A stretch of 64,000 nucleotides of DNA from Parelaphostrongylus tenuis (taxonomy: Eukaryota; Nematoda; Chromadorea; Rhabditida; Metastrongylidae), in the NCBI GenBank assembly GCA_019055375.1, contig JAHQIW010000049.1:1-64000 (forward strand), in the 5' to 3' direction. The stretch's first letter is position 1; each line of letters begins with the position of its first letter. Shown here piece after piece: positions 37,731 to 49,070 of this stretch. A model generated the notes under the pieces. The model worked only from the letters and a program-made list of their open reading frames with translations, searched no databases and was not told where the DNA came from. Made by a program: the position numbers and the translations under genes.

Positions 37731-39100
37731 TAGCTCATAATTTTTTTTTTGCAAACAAAATTGTCGTCTATTTTCAATGTGTTCACTTACTATACTATAT
37801 ACTCAATAGAAAGTGAATCTAATAATGCTGATTCAATATAAAAAAGTTCTTGATGGAAAAATCTTTGAGGAACACAAACTTGAAAGTTCATGTAAGCAAA
37901 ATAAAGTTTGTTCAAGAAAATAATGCTAAATAATGTTAAATAATAAATAATAATATAATAAATATAATAATAATAAGTGTTGAATAATGTTAAAAATAAT
38001 GTTAATAATAAAAAATAGGGTTTGTGTAGTTAATTAACACAAAAAATAAAGATAAAAAAGTTCTGCGCAGTGTGCTAAAATCTGAAAGCCATCCTATAAA
38101 AAATTCAAATAGAATATTATAACATTCTAGACAGGAATGTTATATATAAATGAAGAAATCTGATGATGTGATCGTGTTTGAGAGTACAAGCAATATATTC
38201 AAATACATTCTCTTTAGAAATTACAAATGCATAATAAAGCAAGTGAAATCAAAATGATTACAACTAAAAACCGTTATAATTTGTCATACTGGTGTCATCT
38301 ATTTTCTCATCAATGACTAAGCGATTTCGGACAGCATTAGCGAAATTCCTCCGTCTCCGTTGGTTTGGCATGTCAAAGTTGAAAATGTGAGTGGATACTT
38401 CCGTCAGCTTGACACAGTGCCATAGCAAAATGGTTATTCCGATGAGCTTTTAACCATGGATTTGATGGAAGACTTGTAAGCTTAACATTGGTGTTGGAAT
38501 CAACGACTATGTTTATGTCCAGTGGTCGCCATCTGGACCTATGAAAATTCTCCTTCTACTGATCGCTGATGTCCGATGCATGCATGGAGCATTCTGCTGT
38601 CAGAATAAGGAAGCTTCCAAATCAAATTCCTGATTTTGTTAGCATAATCCTCTGCAAACGTAAAACAATTTTCCACAGTGAAGAGTTTGACAGCGAACGT
38701 TTAATTTCTAAAGGGATATCACCTCGTACCTCAAGAATACCTCTCTGTATCTCCATCGTCTGAAAAAGAGTGCAGAAGTCGGTACCGAGATTTAGACAAG
38801 AAATTGGTCAAAGTGTCAAGCTCGGTAGGCTCAAAGCCAGCTGTTATCTTTTAACTCTCACAGATTCAAATTGAACTATCAATCATGCCCAGGGATATAC
38901 AAACTTATGAGGCTCATAAATTAGTATTCAGCAATTATCGTGCGTCTACCGATCTTCCAACGTCCGCGGTTATACTCCTCATACACGAATTCAAGTGTGT
39001 AATAATTTTATTTAGGTACCCAGTATATCAATTGCTGAAACAACCTCGGCCCTCCTTGGAGTACGAAGATATTTTTATAACGCTTTCGACGTTTTCCATC
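37731..39100. other. Non-coding or unresolved
   Basis: Beyond the AAT-rich tract, nothing is supported. A frame near 38325-38390 reads ALAKFLRLRWFGMSKLK, faintly like reverse transcriptase C-terminal segments, too short to call. Confidence 0.35.
37918..38030. repeat. AAT-rich simple repeat
   Basis: Imperfect AAT/TAATAA units run through this stretch. Confidence 0.8.
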
Positions 39101-39234
39101 ATCTTTACCAACACTGGAATAACTTTACAATACAGCCATCTGAAAGCCCTTTGTGCAACTCAGAGAGGCAGCAAACACATATGGCCTCTCGACTTGCCAG
39201 CTCATAGCCTCTTAAACTAGTAACAAAATCGCTT

Positions 39235-39325
39235 AAGCTATAAATGCATTGTGCGCCGTCTCGTTGATCGTTGAGTGACTCCAGCGGGCACAAGTATGTC
39301 AATATCCCCTTATCACGTATCGACT
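39235..39325 (-). pseudogene. RTE-like retrotransposon ORF C-terminal fragment
   Basis: On the minus strand the frame reads RDKGILTYLCPLESLNDQRD. The LESLNDQRD ending resembles the minus-strand frame at 57655-57730, where DREKWKCW and PLESLDDQRD occur, and the C-terminal tail of nematode RTE-type reverse transcriptase ORFs as I remember them. No reverse transcriptase core is present, so this is a 5'-truncated insertion remnant. Confidence 0.6.
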
Positions 39326-39929
39326 ACTGTTTTGTCATTTGCTTAACACAGGATTGGTTTGTGAAATTTTCGAATGATTTGATGTATTGCTAGTATGTAC
39401 AGATTTTGAACTGTTAGCCTGTACAAAAACGGCACACGCCAAATGGTACCAGAAGCCCCCTGGGGAGAACATGCTGGTGTATTACTGCATTTTAACTTGT
39501 TGAGCACAAAAGAGCGTTTGGCAGAAGCATATTTTGAACAGTCACCAGTGTGTGTGCAAAAAAGAGCAAAAAGAATCTCTGGTATATAGCCTTACCCAAT
39601 GGTTGTATAGCAGTATATCTTCGGACTAGGTCCAAAGGAAAAAGAAGTTAGAAAACCACAACTCTAGCCATAACATGATCTCGCTTAACATACTGTTTGC
39701 CTCTAGAAGTTCTTTTAGTCGTCAAGGAGTTCGTAATACTTGTACGACCGTCAATTCGCTACACCAAACTGTATAATATTTTGAACGATAAGGATGGTGA
39801 TTACCAGAGTCTGTGTGATGACTTCGTAAACTGTGGTAAGGCGTATGGGTAAAAACACGGTAACGAAACGGGTAGACCAATGTCTCCTAGTTCAAAAAGA
39901 GCATGCAAGGTATTTGCACTAATTTTCAG

Positions 39930-40041
39930 ACCCTGTAGGACAGACAGTTTTGGTTGGGTCGCTGCGAGCGTATAATCCTTTGCGGATTGTGAGAGCTATC
40001 AATCCCTCAAGCTGTTCTTTCCCGTACAGACGACTACGAAA
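39930..40041 (+). CDS. Candidate exon of an unidentified gene
   Basis: Acceptor TGCACTAATTTTCAG and donor GTAGGT frame a 112-nt segment. In phase with the exon ending at 37723 it is open and reads PVGQTVLVGSLRAYNPLRIV and on to SCSFPYRRLR, leaving phase 2. No family recognised. No downstream partner with matching phase was found, so membership of the same gene is uncertain. Confidence 0.35.
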
Positions 40042-40369
40042 GTAGGTGTGCGCCCTCGATAGAAGTCCAGTTAAAAAGATTTCCTAAAGATTATTGTCCT
40101 CACTAAATGATAGACCATCACTGAGGAAACTTCTGCAAGGGTAATTTGAGTATAATGGTCGTCAATGCTTACTAAAATTCCGCATTTTCTAACAAGGAAA
40201 GCATATCGTTGAAAAAAAAGAAAATATTTCGTTGCCTTTGTTGGATGTTTTTCTTACTTTATCTACGATTTTGTGGTCAGCCGATAACTCGAGAAAATCC
40301 AATTTTAATACTATGTATGATTCATAAGAAGACTTTTATAGTCATTCTACTAATGAAAAAGTTACTCGG

Positions 40370-40530
40370 TGTCCGCGGTGGTATAGTGGCAGCACGCGTC
40401 ACCTGTATTGGTGAAATGCGGGTTCAACTCCCGTCTGAGATCGAAGTTTGCCCACCACTCAATTTTCATAAGAATACTTTGAGCATCACACAGTGCGAAA
40501 AAAAAGCAGTAAAAGCATTAAAAATCTCGA
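40370..40530 (+). repeat. SINE-like element, family C
   Basis: CGCGGTGGTATAGTGGCAGC (A-box region), GGGTTCAACTCCCGTC (B-box region), GTTTGCCCACCACTC trailer and a tail with CACAGTGCGAAAAAAAAGC. The tail agrees with the elements at 58301-58816. Open frames over it are incidental. Confidence 0.75.
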
Positions 40531-40584
40531 ATCTATGTAAATAGAATGTCGATCAGTTTAACTTGGTTACCAGAGCGATATTTC

Positions 40585-40815
40585 TTACACAACCAAACCT
40601 GTTGAAGTTTGGTGACTGATAGCTATGATAAAGGGATCTTGAAGAATGAGTGGTGGGTAAACGGTGTCTTCCGTGATGTGTTGGTACCACGTATCACCGG
40701 TATGGGTGAAACGCGGACTCAACTCCCGTCTAAGGTCGAGTTTTTGCCCAGCACTCAAATCTCCTAGGTCTGCTTGAAACATCACAACACTACGTAAAAA
40801 GGACAGAAGGATTCT
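40585..40815 (+). repeat. SINE-like element, family C, with leader
   Basis: Leader ACCAAACCTGTTGAAG with GGTGACTGATAGCTATG, then GAATGAGTGGTGGGTAAAC, a degenerate tRNA head, GGACTCAACTCCCGTC (B-box region) and TTTGCCCAGCACTC. It is in direct orientation to the copy just upstream. The leader also appears, inverted, at 58433-58550. Confidence 0.7.
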
Positions 40816-41489
40816 TGTAAACAAAAAAAAACCTTTTCAAACGGATTTTGATACTATATAGTAAAACTTTGGTTCCAAATATACTTCGATGCTATAGAAA
40901 TTTAATATATCTGGAGGATTTCTAAAAATTTAGTTTTGTAAAAAGAGCGCTCAGTTGTCCGAAAATCTTTACCTTCAAATGTGAAGTATCACTGTTGACA
41001 TACGAATCAATATTCTGGAATTGCTTTGATATGTTTTGACCGCAGTAGTCTTATTGAAATCTTTTCTGTCATGTTTTCTCATTTACCTGGGAGTGATTCC
41101 ATCGTGGTGACGATAAAAATCTAAATTTCATCAAAAAACTACTCCGCTGCCATTGAAGCGCTATACGCCAGTTCTATCTGAAGCCGTCCGAGAAACTCAT
41201 GGCCGAAAATGACCTCTGTCGCAGGGGTTAAACGGAACACCGTGTGTATGTGGGAACGGATACTTGAAAATACGCTACAGGGGTCTCTTAATTGAAGATA
41301 TCAACGACGTTATTTGAATCAGCTTGGATACTCTGCTTTCTGAATTCGCTATAACGATCTTGATTGTTTTCCCTCACTGAGTTAGGTAATAGGTTGCGAA
41401 AAGATTCGGTCAAATTGCCTGTGAAAAGGATTTTCACACGGGTGTTTGTGCGAATCTAAGTTCACTAGAAAGCTCTTTGATCGAATGAC

Positions 41490-41880
41490 TTATCACTTGT
41501 CTACACAGCATTCAGAATGAAAATGTCCAAGAAAGAATTTGCCTGCTGCTCCACTCCCACTACAAATTGGGTGTCGACACTTCTGAGGCTCATCGACAAA
41601 TCTGCAGGGCATATGGTGATGAAATTTGCGATTTCGTACAGCTCTGCGTCGGATGAAGACGTTCGGTGAAGAAGAAGACCGATTGAGCGACAAGCCGAGA
41701 AGGGGACGTTCACGGGAAGTCGATCGCTAAGCAGTCATCAATTGAATTGAAAAAGATCCATCGATGAATTGCCGGATGTTAACTGACGAGTTTGATTGTG
41801 ATCAAATGAGGATTAGGACCATTCTTCAGAAGACGCGCAAACAATGCTTGAAGTCTAAATGGAAATTACCTTGACTATTA
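41490..41880 (+). pseudogene. Mariner-family transposase relic (N-terminal HTH part)
   Basis: The plus strand reads HYKLGVDTSEAHRQICRAYG, the first helix-turn-helix of mariner transposases, followed after frameshifts and stops by pieces such as ATSREGD and a segment corresponding to the second HTH. No catalytic part follows. Minus-strand open frames over it are shadows. Confidence 0.78.
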
Positions 41881-42182
41881 ATTTGTCTTTCGCTTGAATT
41901 CAGTTGGCGCAGAGATAGATTTGTTCTGAGCATCTTGGAAATAAGATATGACTTTTGCTACAACCTATTATATCAGGATCTAAAACAAAGTGAGCATTGC
42001 TGATGCTTTTACAGTCGCTTCTCACGGCAGCATCGTGCATTGGTATCAATCAAATGCACATTTTTATGCCATGTAGGACGAAAACTTGGATGCTTAGTTT
42101 CTATTTCATTAGAGTGTTTACTTTTCCTTTGGAAAATTTTTCTTTTCTCATTGTTGAATTCTTATAATGCATTTTTTTCAAG

Positions 42183-42230
42183 ATGAGAGACAACGACAAC
42201 GACAACATCAAAGTAGGAAATATGAGTCAG
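42183..42230 (+). CDS. Candidate 48-nt exon upstream of the 42534 exon
   Basis: Acceptor ATTTTTTTCAAG and donor GTAACT. In phase 1 it reads ERQRQRQHQSRKYES and would splice in phase to the 42534 exon. In phase 0 it reads MRDNDNDNIKVGNMSQ. The low-complexity CAACGA repeat makes either reading weak. Confidence 0.3.
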
Positions 42231-42533
42231 GTAACTTTCACCAATCTACTGTGATTCCTTCAATCCTCAGTTTTAAAAGCGCTTCAGAACGTTTCTTACT
42301 TTGATTTTCAAAAAAAGTGCGAGGAGTTGGTAATTTTTGCTGTCTATCTAATTTTTGTTGTTGGTTCTAAATAAAGGGAAGCTGTAGGTGCATCTTAGTT
42401 CGGTACAAGGGTAGAACACATTTATTTCATGAATTTTTGTCTTACGTTTGACTAGCTAATAGCACCATTGATTTGATTGATTTTTTCTTCAAATATATGA
42501 GATAAAGTTGTCAAGAATTCGTGATTTTTTCAG

Positions 42534-42599
42534 CTCCTTCATCTATAAACGACTTGTTGCTAAGTGCAACGAACAAAACAAGTTTGGCCAGGCTGCATG
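42534..42599 (+). CDS. 66-nt phase-1 exon of an unidentified gene (copy 2)
   Basis: Acceptor TTTTTTCAG, donor GTATCG. Reads PSSINDLLLSATNKTSLARL plus H. It is the paralogue of the exon at 36563-36628, and the first bases of the following introns also match (ATGGTATAGATTTT versus ATGGTATCGATTTA). A second open frame (SFIYKRLVAKCNEQ...) exists but is not shared by the other copy, so the shared frame is preferred. Confidence 0.58.
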
Positions 42600-42639
42600 G
42601 TATCGATTTACAACATTTATAGAACATATTATCAGAGTA

Positions 42640-42795
42640 GATGCTCAGAGTTGTAGCGTAGAAAGAGTGCTGTGCAAAAGGGGCTTCGTTGGTGCAACGG
42701 TTAGCATACGCTCCCGGAAAGAGTGAAATCTGGGTTCGAATCCCGGCTATCGCAAACGTTTTTACACAACACTCTACATTATTGGGTATATCATC
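42640..42795 (+). repeat. SINE-like element, family B
   Basis: Leader GAGTTGTAGCGTAGAAAGAG, head GCTTCGTTGGTGCAACGG, B box GGGTTCGAATCCCGGC, trailer ACGTTTTTACACAACACTC. It lies about 40 nt after the 66-nt exon, inside the presumed intron. Confidence 0.72.
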
Positions 42796-43261
42796 AGAGT
42801 ACTTTTGTTCTTGATTCTGTATATTATGGCTTTGACGGTCTCTGAGCCCCATATTGATTCGGATTGCTGCAAAATCAATTCATTTTTCATTTTGCTACGT
42901 TATACTTGCTAACAATGGATAACTTTTCAATAAACTCGCTTTACTTGCTAAAAGTTGTGTTTTCTTGATGTCCAGAATTTCTATCATATCGTGATATCCC
43001 TAATAGTTTCACTGAGCTCAATATTCTTCTATAGCGGTAGAAACAAGACAAGTTCATTTAGCTAGACTTCATGAAAGACTTATTCTCCTGATAATTTTCA
43101 TTTTGTTCTGAATTTTATTTTACACGACGCGATGTAATTCACCGCGCGTATTCCAATATTTCTTGTAATCGATTCGTTTCCTTCTCTTCACAAAGGACTT
43201 TCATACTCCATATGTTGCCCAGCTGCCTCTTGTAGATTTCGTTTTCTTTTGAAAATGTCAA

Positions 43262-43800
43262 GAGGGAGTGGTGTAAAGTGGTTAGTGATGTAATCTCTCA
43301 GCATACAAGAAGCTGGCTTGACATCTTCTCAGTTGTCTCCTGCAAAAGCCCGTGTACGCCCTACGGAACACACGAACTTGTACGCCGAAGTTGCAAGGAG
43401 ATACGTTCAACGAGCTCTTTAGGTCATTCATTGACGAAGACGAAATCCTCAGGCAGCATTCGCAAAAGCACGCGAAATGGTCAAAGACCTGAATCACTTT
43501 TATATTTTCCTTGTTTTTAGCAGTGGTAAGGTGTTCTAAATATGCATCTACAAGTGTTCAGGGGTATGCAAACATTCGACATTACTTGATGATACAACCC
43601 ACATTTCAATCATATCTAGGTATCCCTACAGGTGGCGGTAGCACGCTCCCTTGGTATTTGTGAAACGCTAGTTCAAATGCGCGTGATGTCAAAAGTTTGC
43701 ATAACACTCATACTCCTAAATCAACATTCGAAGACCTTTGGAAAATGCATGCGAGGAAACGAATCTAATGCTAGAAGTGTTGGTGTCTAATAGTTTTGAA
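43262..43800 (+). repeat. Nested SINE-like and family D fragments
   Basis: A tRNA-like head (GTGGTGTAAAGTGGTTAGTG) opens at 43268. Family D-related blocks follow at 43380-43510 (AGCACGCGAAATGGTC, AAAGACCTG). A degenerate family C head sits at 43612-43720 (GGTGGCGGTAGCACGC, TTTGCATAACACTC). The rest of the family D block (AATGCATGCGAGGAAACG, AATGCTAGAAGTGTTGG) resumes at 43740. The order suggests the family C copy inserted into a family D element. Confidence 0.5.
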
Positions 43801-43904
43801 TGCTGTAGATTGCCGGTTGAGGTGGTTCTTTTCGAAATTTCGAGGGTAGTCGAGTTAAGGCGTTCCTAGAAGTTTCTTGATTGATTATAAGAAAGAGTTG
43901 GGGA

Positions 43905-43985
43905 GGGTAATGAGCTACGGCATCGCTTATCATCCCACTTTGTGATACACTGCCACTAACCACTAAGCTACCTCCCCAGCTTGAT
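43905..43985 (-). repeat. tRNA-like SINE head, minus strand
   Basis: The plus strand shows CACTAACCACTAAGCTACC, the complement of an A-box region, before CTCCCCAGC. The B-box side is degenerate. Confidence 0.4.
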
Positions 43986-44430
43986 ACATAACATGGTCCA
44001 CATAGTCCACAGCGTTCGTTATGAAACCACCTTTATAGGGAAGCTTATCGAACCTTCCCAAAGCATTAAGTGTGTATAAATTCGTCATGTCGCTAAGCAA
44101 GTATGCTATCAAATCACAGTCATGGAAGGGCTAAGGGCAATCTAGTATGAAGTTTGTAACGAAACCAGCAATCATATATACCATAAACCACCTCTGTTAC
44201 TGAGTAAATAGCTCTTTTGATGTGCATTGAATTGATGAAAAGCATATGAAGTTAACTAAGGCATAGCCATAGACATCAGATATATTCTTCAAAACAATGA
44301 TGATTCAGAACCAATAGTGAATTTGTATGAAGGCAGATCAAAATCCAAAAGTGAAATTCATCCAAGAAAGACAGGTATGCTAGCTTAAAACTAAATTTAT
44401 CATATTCTCGCTATAATGCTAACATTTCAG

Positions 44431-44477
44431 AAAATGTATCCAAAGTGACTCTACAGTCTGCGTCAGTTCCATACAAA
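44431..44477 (+). CDS. Short exon of an unidentified gene (tandemly duplicated)
   Basis: Acceptor CTAACATTTCAG and donor GTGAGT. Phase 1 in, phase 0 out: NVSKVTLQSASVPYK. A diverged copy follows 105 nt downstream. No family recognised. Confidence 0.45.
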
Positions 44478-44535
44478 GTGAGTGCTTTCGGTCTGAATGT
44501 TCGAAATTAAAGCAGTAAAGATTGCTGCATTATAG

Positions 44536-44582
44536 AAAAGGTATCCAAAGCTGATTCTACGGCTTTCGCCAGTGCCTTGCAG
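44536..44582 (+). pseudogene. Decayed tandem copy of the 44431 exon
   Basis: Same length and same frame (KVSKADSTAFASALQ) with an ATTATAG acceptor. The bases at the donor are a T-run in place of GTGAGTGC, so it cannot splice out normally. Flanking intron sequence is duplicated too (TTTCGGTCT follows both copies). Confidence 0.5.
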
Positions 44583-44694
44583 TTTTTTTTCGGTCTAAGT
44601 GTTTGAGCTGGCAGCAAGAGCATGATATCAGATGAAATACTTTTGTGAAACTAGCTCATCTTAACCTCTCATTACTCCAAATGTTTTTATATCT

Positions 44695-44972
44695 CTATAA
44701 ATCTCTCCATTTTCATCTGAGCCAGCATGTCATGGGATCTGGTAAAGGGCTCTTGTACAACCCGATACACGTGTTCCGACCATGTATTCTCGCCAGTCAG
44801 GTAGAGCACGTTGTTTTTCAATCTTTTTAGCCAATCCTCTGTGAATGATCCATTCCCCAGACTAAGAGGCATGGAAGACGATCGCTTTAACACCGTAAGT
44901 CAAGTGACACTATCACAGAACTCACAGGGTTTTGCACTAGATTGCTCTCTGGCTGGTATTTTTTATCATATT
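44695..44972 (+). repeat. Left arm of long inverted repeat
   Basis: This arm matches the reverse complement of 45050-45335 along its length, with substitutions and small indels: CTGAGCCAGCATGTCA here against TTGAGCCAACATGTCA there, and AGATTGCTCTCTGGCTGGT at the inner end against TGATTGCTCTTTGGCTGGT. The spacer is about 77 bp. It could be a fold-back or terminal-inverted-repeat element or an old inverted duplication. No flanking duplication was identified. Confidence 0.7.
44831..44894 (+). CDS. Candidate exon inside the inverted-repeat arm
   Basis: Acceptor CAATCTTTTTAG and a consensus GTAAGT donor frame 64 nt reading QSSVNDPFPRLRGMEDDRF plus NT (phase 2 in, phase 0 out). The opposite arm preserves LRGIEDERF in the corresponding place but carries a 1-nt deletion upstream. 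The SSVND run resembles SSIND of the 66-nt exons. It may be host exon or repeat-encoded sequence. Confidence 0.35.
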
Positions 44973-45049
44973 TTAGCTTCTTTTCAGTGTTTTCTTGAGA
45001 TCACGCTCAAATTTTAATAGATCTTGATAGAACACTCGAAATAAGGTTT

Positions 45050-45335
45050 AATATGATAAAACCAGCCAAAGAGCAATCATTGCACATTGTGCATTGCAGT
45101 GTGCACATTGTGGGTTCGGTGATATTTTCACTAGACTTACAGTGTGAAACGTTCGTCTTCAATACCTCTTAGTGTGAGGACTGAAGCACCCACAAGGTTT
45201 GGCTAAAAAAAAGATTGAAAGACGACGGGTTCTGCCTGACTGACGAGACTGTAAGGTTGAAACACGGTATCGGGCTGTACAAGAGTTTTTTTACCAGACG
45301 ACGTGACATGTTGGCTCAAATAAAAATGAAGAGAT
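45050..45335 (-). repeat. Right arm of long inverted repeat
   Basis: Reverse complement partner of 44695-44972. Its minus-strand open frame (SQHVTSSGKKTLVQPD...) parallels SQHVMGSGKGLLYN of the left arm, with a 1-nt indel between them that shifts the frame, so neither arm is clearly an intact coding copy. Confidence 0.7.
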
Positions 45336-45554
45336 CTATTGGAATTTGAGTGTGGTCTATAGAGAACATTCAAAAGAAAAGTAGAATATGTTTTTATAGT
45401 GTTTTTCATTATACATTTTTCTATGATCTAGCACTTATCAGAAAAAGTCTTATCAAGGTGATAAGATTATCACAGCAAACACTCAGACTATCAGAGTTCT
45501 TATGCTGAACGATCACATGGGCGCGCAAGTCTTAGCTATTATTACAATAGTTCA

Positions 45555-46450
45555 CGGTAATCTGCAAAGAAAAACTCGATCCCTTCTATGTATTACTTTT
45601 TCATTCTCACTTTTGTTATTAGGCCTTTTCATAAGTAGAGCAATAAACACGAGATCTATTAACCAGAGGTAAACTGAATTGCTCAACAGCGCTATTCGAA
45701 TATGCGCCATTAGCTTGGACACATTTCTGCCATGTCTCAGACAACAAAGCAATAACGCGTTTATAGAACTCGTCATCTTTAGATCCAAAAAAATCGTCAA
45801 TCTGCGACGTAAATGACTGAAGTCTTGGAACTTCTTATTGCTCTGAAAGTGCTCCAGCGACCGGCAGAGGTGATAGTCAGACTACGACAACTCAGGATTG
45901 CACAGCGTATATTACAGAAACTCCCACCTCAGTTTAATCAACTTCCTCTTCATCAATTTGGCAACATTCAGGATGCGTTGTCTTGAAGCGGGATGACATT
46001 GCGGCGACGTCGACGTGACAAGGCCGGTTGCAGCGGTCCAGGTGTTCACAATAGCACTTGGCGCTGATCTCCTCTCCGGCTGGCAGCAAGTCCCAGTGAA
46101 TCGGTCCGATCAGGTCCCAAATGATGATAAACACAGCTTTTGTGTAAAATCGATCTGGACATTAAGTTGAAGTCCTTATCGTTCTAGTAACAGCCACTGA
46201 TTAGGACGTCGTTGACTCTTGAAGAAAAATCCACGTTTGGTCCACGGTATAGATTTGTTGCCTAAGAGATAGCAGAAATGTGTTCACGCTCACGGCCGAC
46301 ACTAGCAGTTTTGAATACTTCTGATAAATAAATTTGGCGTTTACTGCTGTAAGGCCAGAACTTATGAAATCTGATAAAATCAAATCTCGATCTTGGTCGC
46401 GCTCTTGTCGGTATAACACACATATTTTAGTGAACTTAATTCGTGGGCTC
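45555..46450 (-). pseudogene. Mariner-family transposase relic, minus strand
   Basis: Read on the minus strand from about 46450: VDQTWIFLQES (the mariner region that normally reads GDEKWI, with the first catalytic acidic pair altered), then IGPIHWDLLPAGEE and ISAKCYCEHLDR, then pieces corresponding to the Asn-Ala-Arg region with Asp lost, and near 45700 CLRHGRNVSKLMAHI. Several stops and frameshifts. It is the longest mariner relic in the window, and no catalytic triad is intact. Confidence 0.82.
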
Positions 46451-46529
46451 AATACTAAAGGTAATACCCTTTCCAGATTATACCCATTGACGACTGACCA
46501 TTGAATAGCTTAAAATATGGGAATGAAAA

Positions 46530-46625
46530 AGTTAGAGTGGGGCCTCACTGGTTAGTGGTAAACATAGTGAACCCCGGCAACTTCGCTAATGGCTGGTGAA
46601 GCTACCTCATCATACAAGTCTTTCA
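46530..46625 (+). repeat. Possible tRNA-like SINE head
   Basis: GGGGCCTCACTGGTTAGTGG has an A-box look; the B-box side is not clear. Confidence 0.3.
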
Positions 46626-49015
46626 GTTCTCAACACACCTCTCGCAGTAAAAGTATTTATTTGACACTATTAGGATTTGACGTATTGGATTTTTCCCAGT
46701 AATCCCTAGAAAAACTCTATAATTCAATGAACCACCCGAAAAGAAGTTTTTGAGCTAGATAAAACTTCAAAAAAGACTATCGCAGCATTTTCAGCACTAA
46801 AATGACATCTAAAATCAGTAAATATAATTAGATGAACTCGCGTGATAATGCATATAATGTTCTAACGATCAAGTGTACAGATCTTGGCACGTGTGGCATC
46901 ACAATTTCGGCCTTTTGAAATCAGCTTTAAGCTCGTTCAACTGTTCATAGCATTTCAAGTTTTGTTAATGTAAGAATAGCAGCGGCAGTCTTGAAAAATA
47001 GTTCGTTGCATTTTCACTGATTAATGATTCCTACATAATAAGCTGAGACAAGATGCCGTAGAAAAAATGGTGATACATCGACTGACTCAACATTATGTTC
47101 GCCTTTGAGAAGGTTACTGTTTTTAGCGTTAAAAACTTCATAGCATTTGCGATCGTGGTATTTTACGTGCACTAGGAAAGACCATGTGTCACCTCGATTC
47201 TTCTTATGTAGGACTGGAGTGAAACGTCAGTGGAACCGAGATGTATCGATCTCAGCCTTATCTTTGCTTTCAAAGAAAATCCCCTTTTAATGATGAGCCC
47301 GGAAAGAGATCCTGGTGTTAGACGGCAAACTACAGCTGTGGTTCATCCTTTCAGCAGGCCTCTCAAGGTGAGAAGCCCGCTGTCTCCGACTGGAAAGCCC
47401 AGCTAAGAGTAAATACCAAGATTTACCGTCGTCTTGGCATCAACTGGCCGCATGATGGTAAATCCCGTTTGCTCCATAAGGACCTACGGCAGGTGTGATG
47501 ACAACCTAAGAAAGGCTCCGGCTAAACTGATTTCAGATCTTCACGGAACAAAAACATTCAAACCAGCAAGAGAATAACTGCCTCAGTATCCCACACTCTG
47601 GTGGACCCGTCTATGACATCAGGCCGTGATGAGACCGTTGAAAGGTGATCAAATCTTGGGTTCAACGGGACGTCATTGGCATTGAAACCACCCAGACGCA
47701 CCTATGGCTCGCCATATAGAGTGTTTCTTGCCTTGCTCTATAACACCAAAACAGTCTACTCAGACACCGACCTACACGCACTTCTTGAAGCTGCTGTTCA
47801 CATCAAATTTCATATGCTGGCCCGATTTTGGTAGCGATGACCGGCTGGTAAAACCAGCAATACGGTTCATTCTAAAAACATCTGCAAATATTGTTTTCGT
47901 GAAAGTTTCAATAGCAAGGTCATTTGGCTTTGTAGCTTATATACTTAATTAGTAGAAGACTAGTCAGCAAAATGGCGAGAGAAAAAAAAAAGAAAAAGAA
48001 GAATGCGACCGTAATACGCTAAACTATGTAACGTAATCTATTTCGGTGAGATATGGTAGCGTTGAGATAGACGAATATACAAAAAATATTGATGCACCAA
48101 TTAGAACATCTCTCCAAAACATTACTTTTTTGTGGATTTTCTGAATTCAAACGAAATCTTAAGACTTCAAAATGTTTATTCGTATTGCATTATACCATAT
48201 ATCCCAAATTTTACTTGAAAATTTTGCACAAAGCATGCTTTGTGATCATTGCTCGATGCTTCTTATGCAGTTCTTATCCTATTATCATTTCACATGCTGA
48301 TTTCTAATATAATTGAATTTAGTTATATGTAATCGCTTTCGATTTTTTTTCTCTAATTTAATTAGTTTTTTTCATTGTTGAGTTTGATGGCGTTTTACCC
48401 TGCTAGATGTTGTAATTAGTGACTTCAACAGCAACCCAAGATGTATAATGGGAGCCTTCCTTATCGAATCCAACACTCTTTTCTGTTCCTCTTTCGATTT
48501 CTTCTGTGCCCTTCTTTTTTCGTCATGATCAGTTGTGATTTGAGCTTTGCGTAATGTACATCAACCGGTTGTGTACATGTATGGAGTTTTGTTGAAGTTG
48601 TGAAGTTGAGTCGAATCAAACAAACACTGTTTGTGTCAACCAAAATCCTCTCCTTCTTACCGTGTCAATAAAATCTCAATACATGTACATATAGCGCAAA
48701 TACTTCACAACATAATGCATTTCAATAGCGCGAATATTCGTCTAGACTTTACCAACTTTTTTCACCGTCGTTCAATTTCAGGTTACTTAGGGAAAACTTT
48801 TTTACATGATTTATTTCTATTTATTTACACGACCTGGCACTCTCTCGGATCACTCGATCACTATTACACTCAAGGATGACAAACAATTGTTGAGATTTCG
48901 AAAGCGTAGATAATAAATGTTCGAAATCGAAACGCATTAGTGCATATACTTGTTTATGTATGAACATACACAAACGAATATTTATGTACTATTCCATCAT
49001 TTACTTAGTTTTTCC
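46626..49015. other. No gene recognised
   Basis: Includes a GC-richer stretch at about 47280-47700 with open but unrecognised frames, and an AT-rich stretch beyond 48000. A frame after the acceptor-like CAATTTCAG at 48780 runs 32 codons to a stop at 48879 with AATAAA at about 48912. That could be a terminal exon, but nothing upstream joins to it. Confidence 0.35.
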
Positions 49016-49018
49016 TTT

Positions 49019-49070
49019 CTCTCTCTCTCTCTCTCCCTCTCTTTCTCTCTCCCTCTTTCTCTCTCTCTAA
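49019..49070. repeat. (CT)n microsatellite
   Basis: CT dinucleotides with a few CCT and TTT interruptions. Confidence 0.9.
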
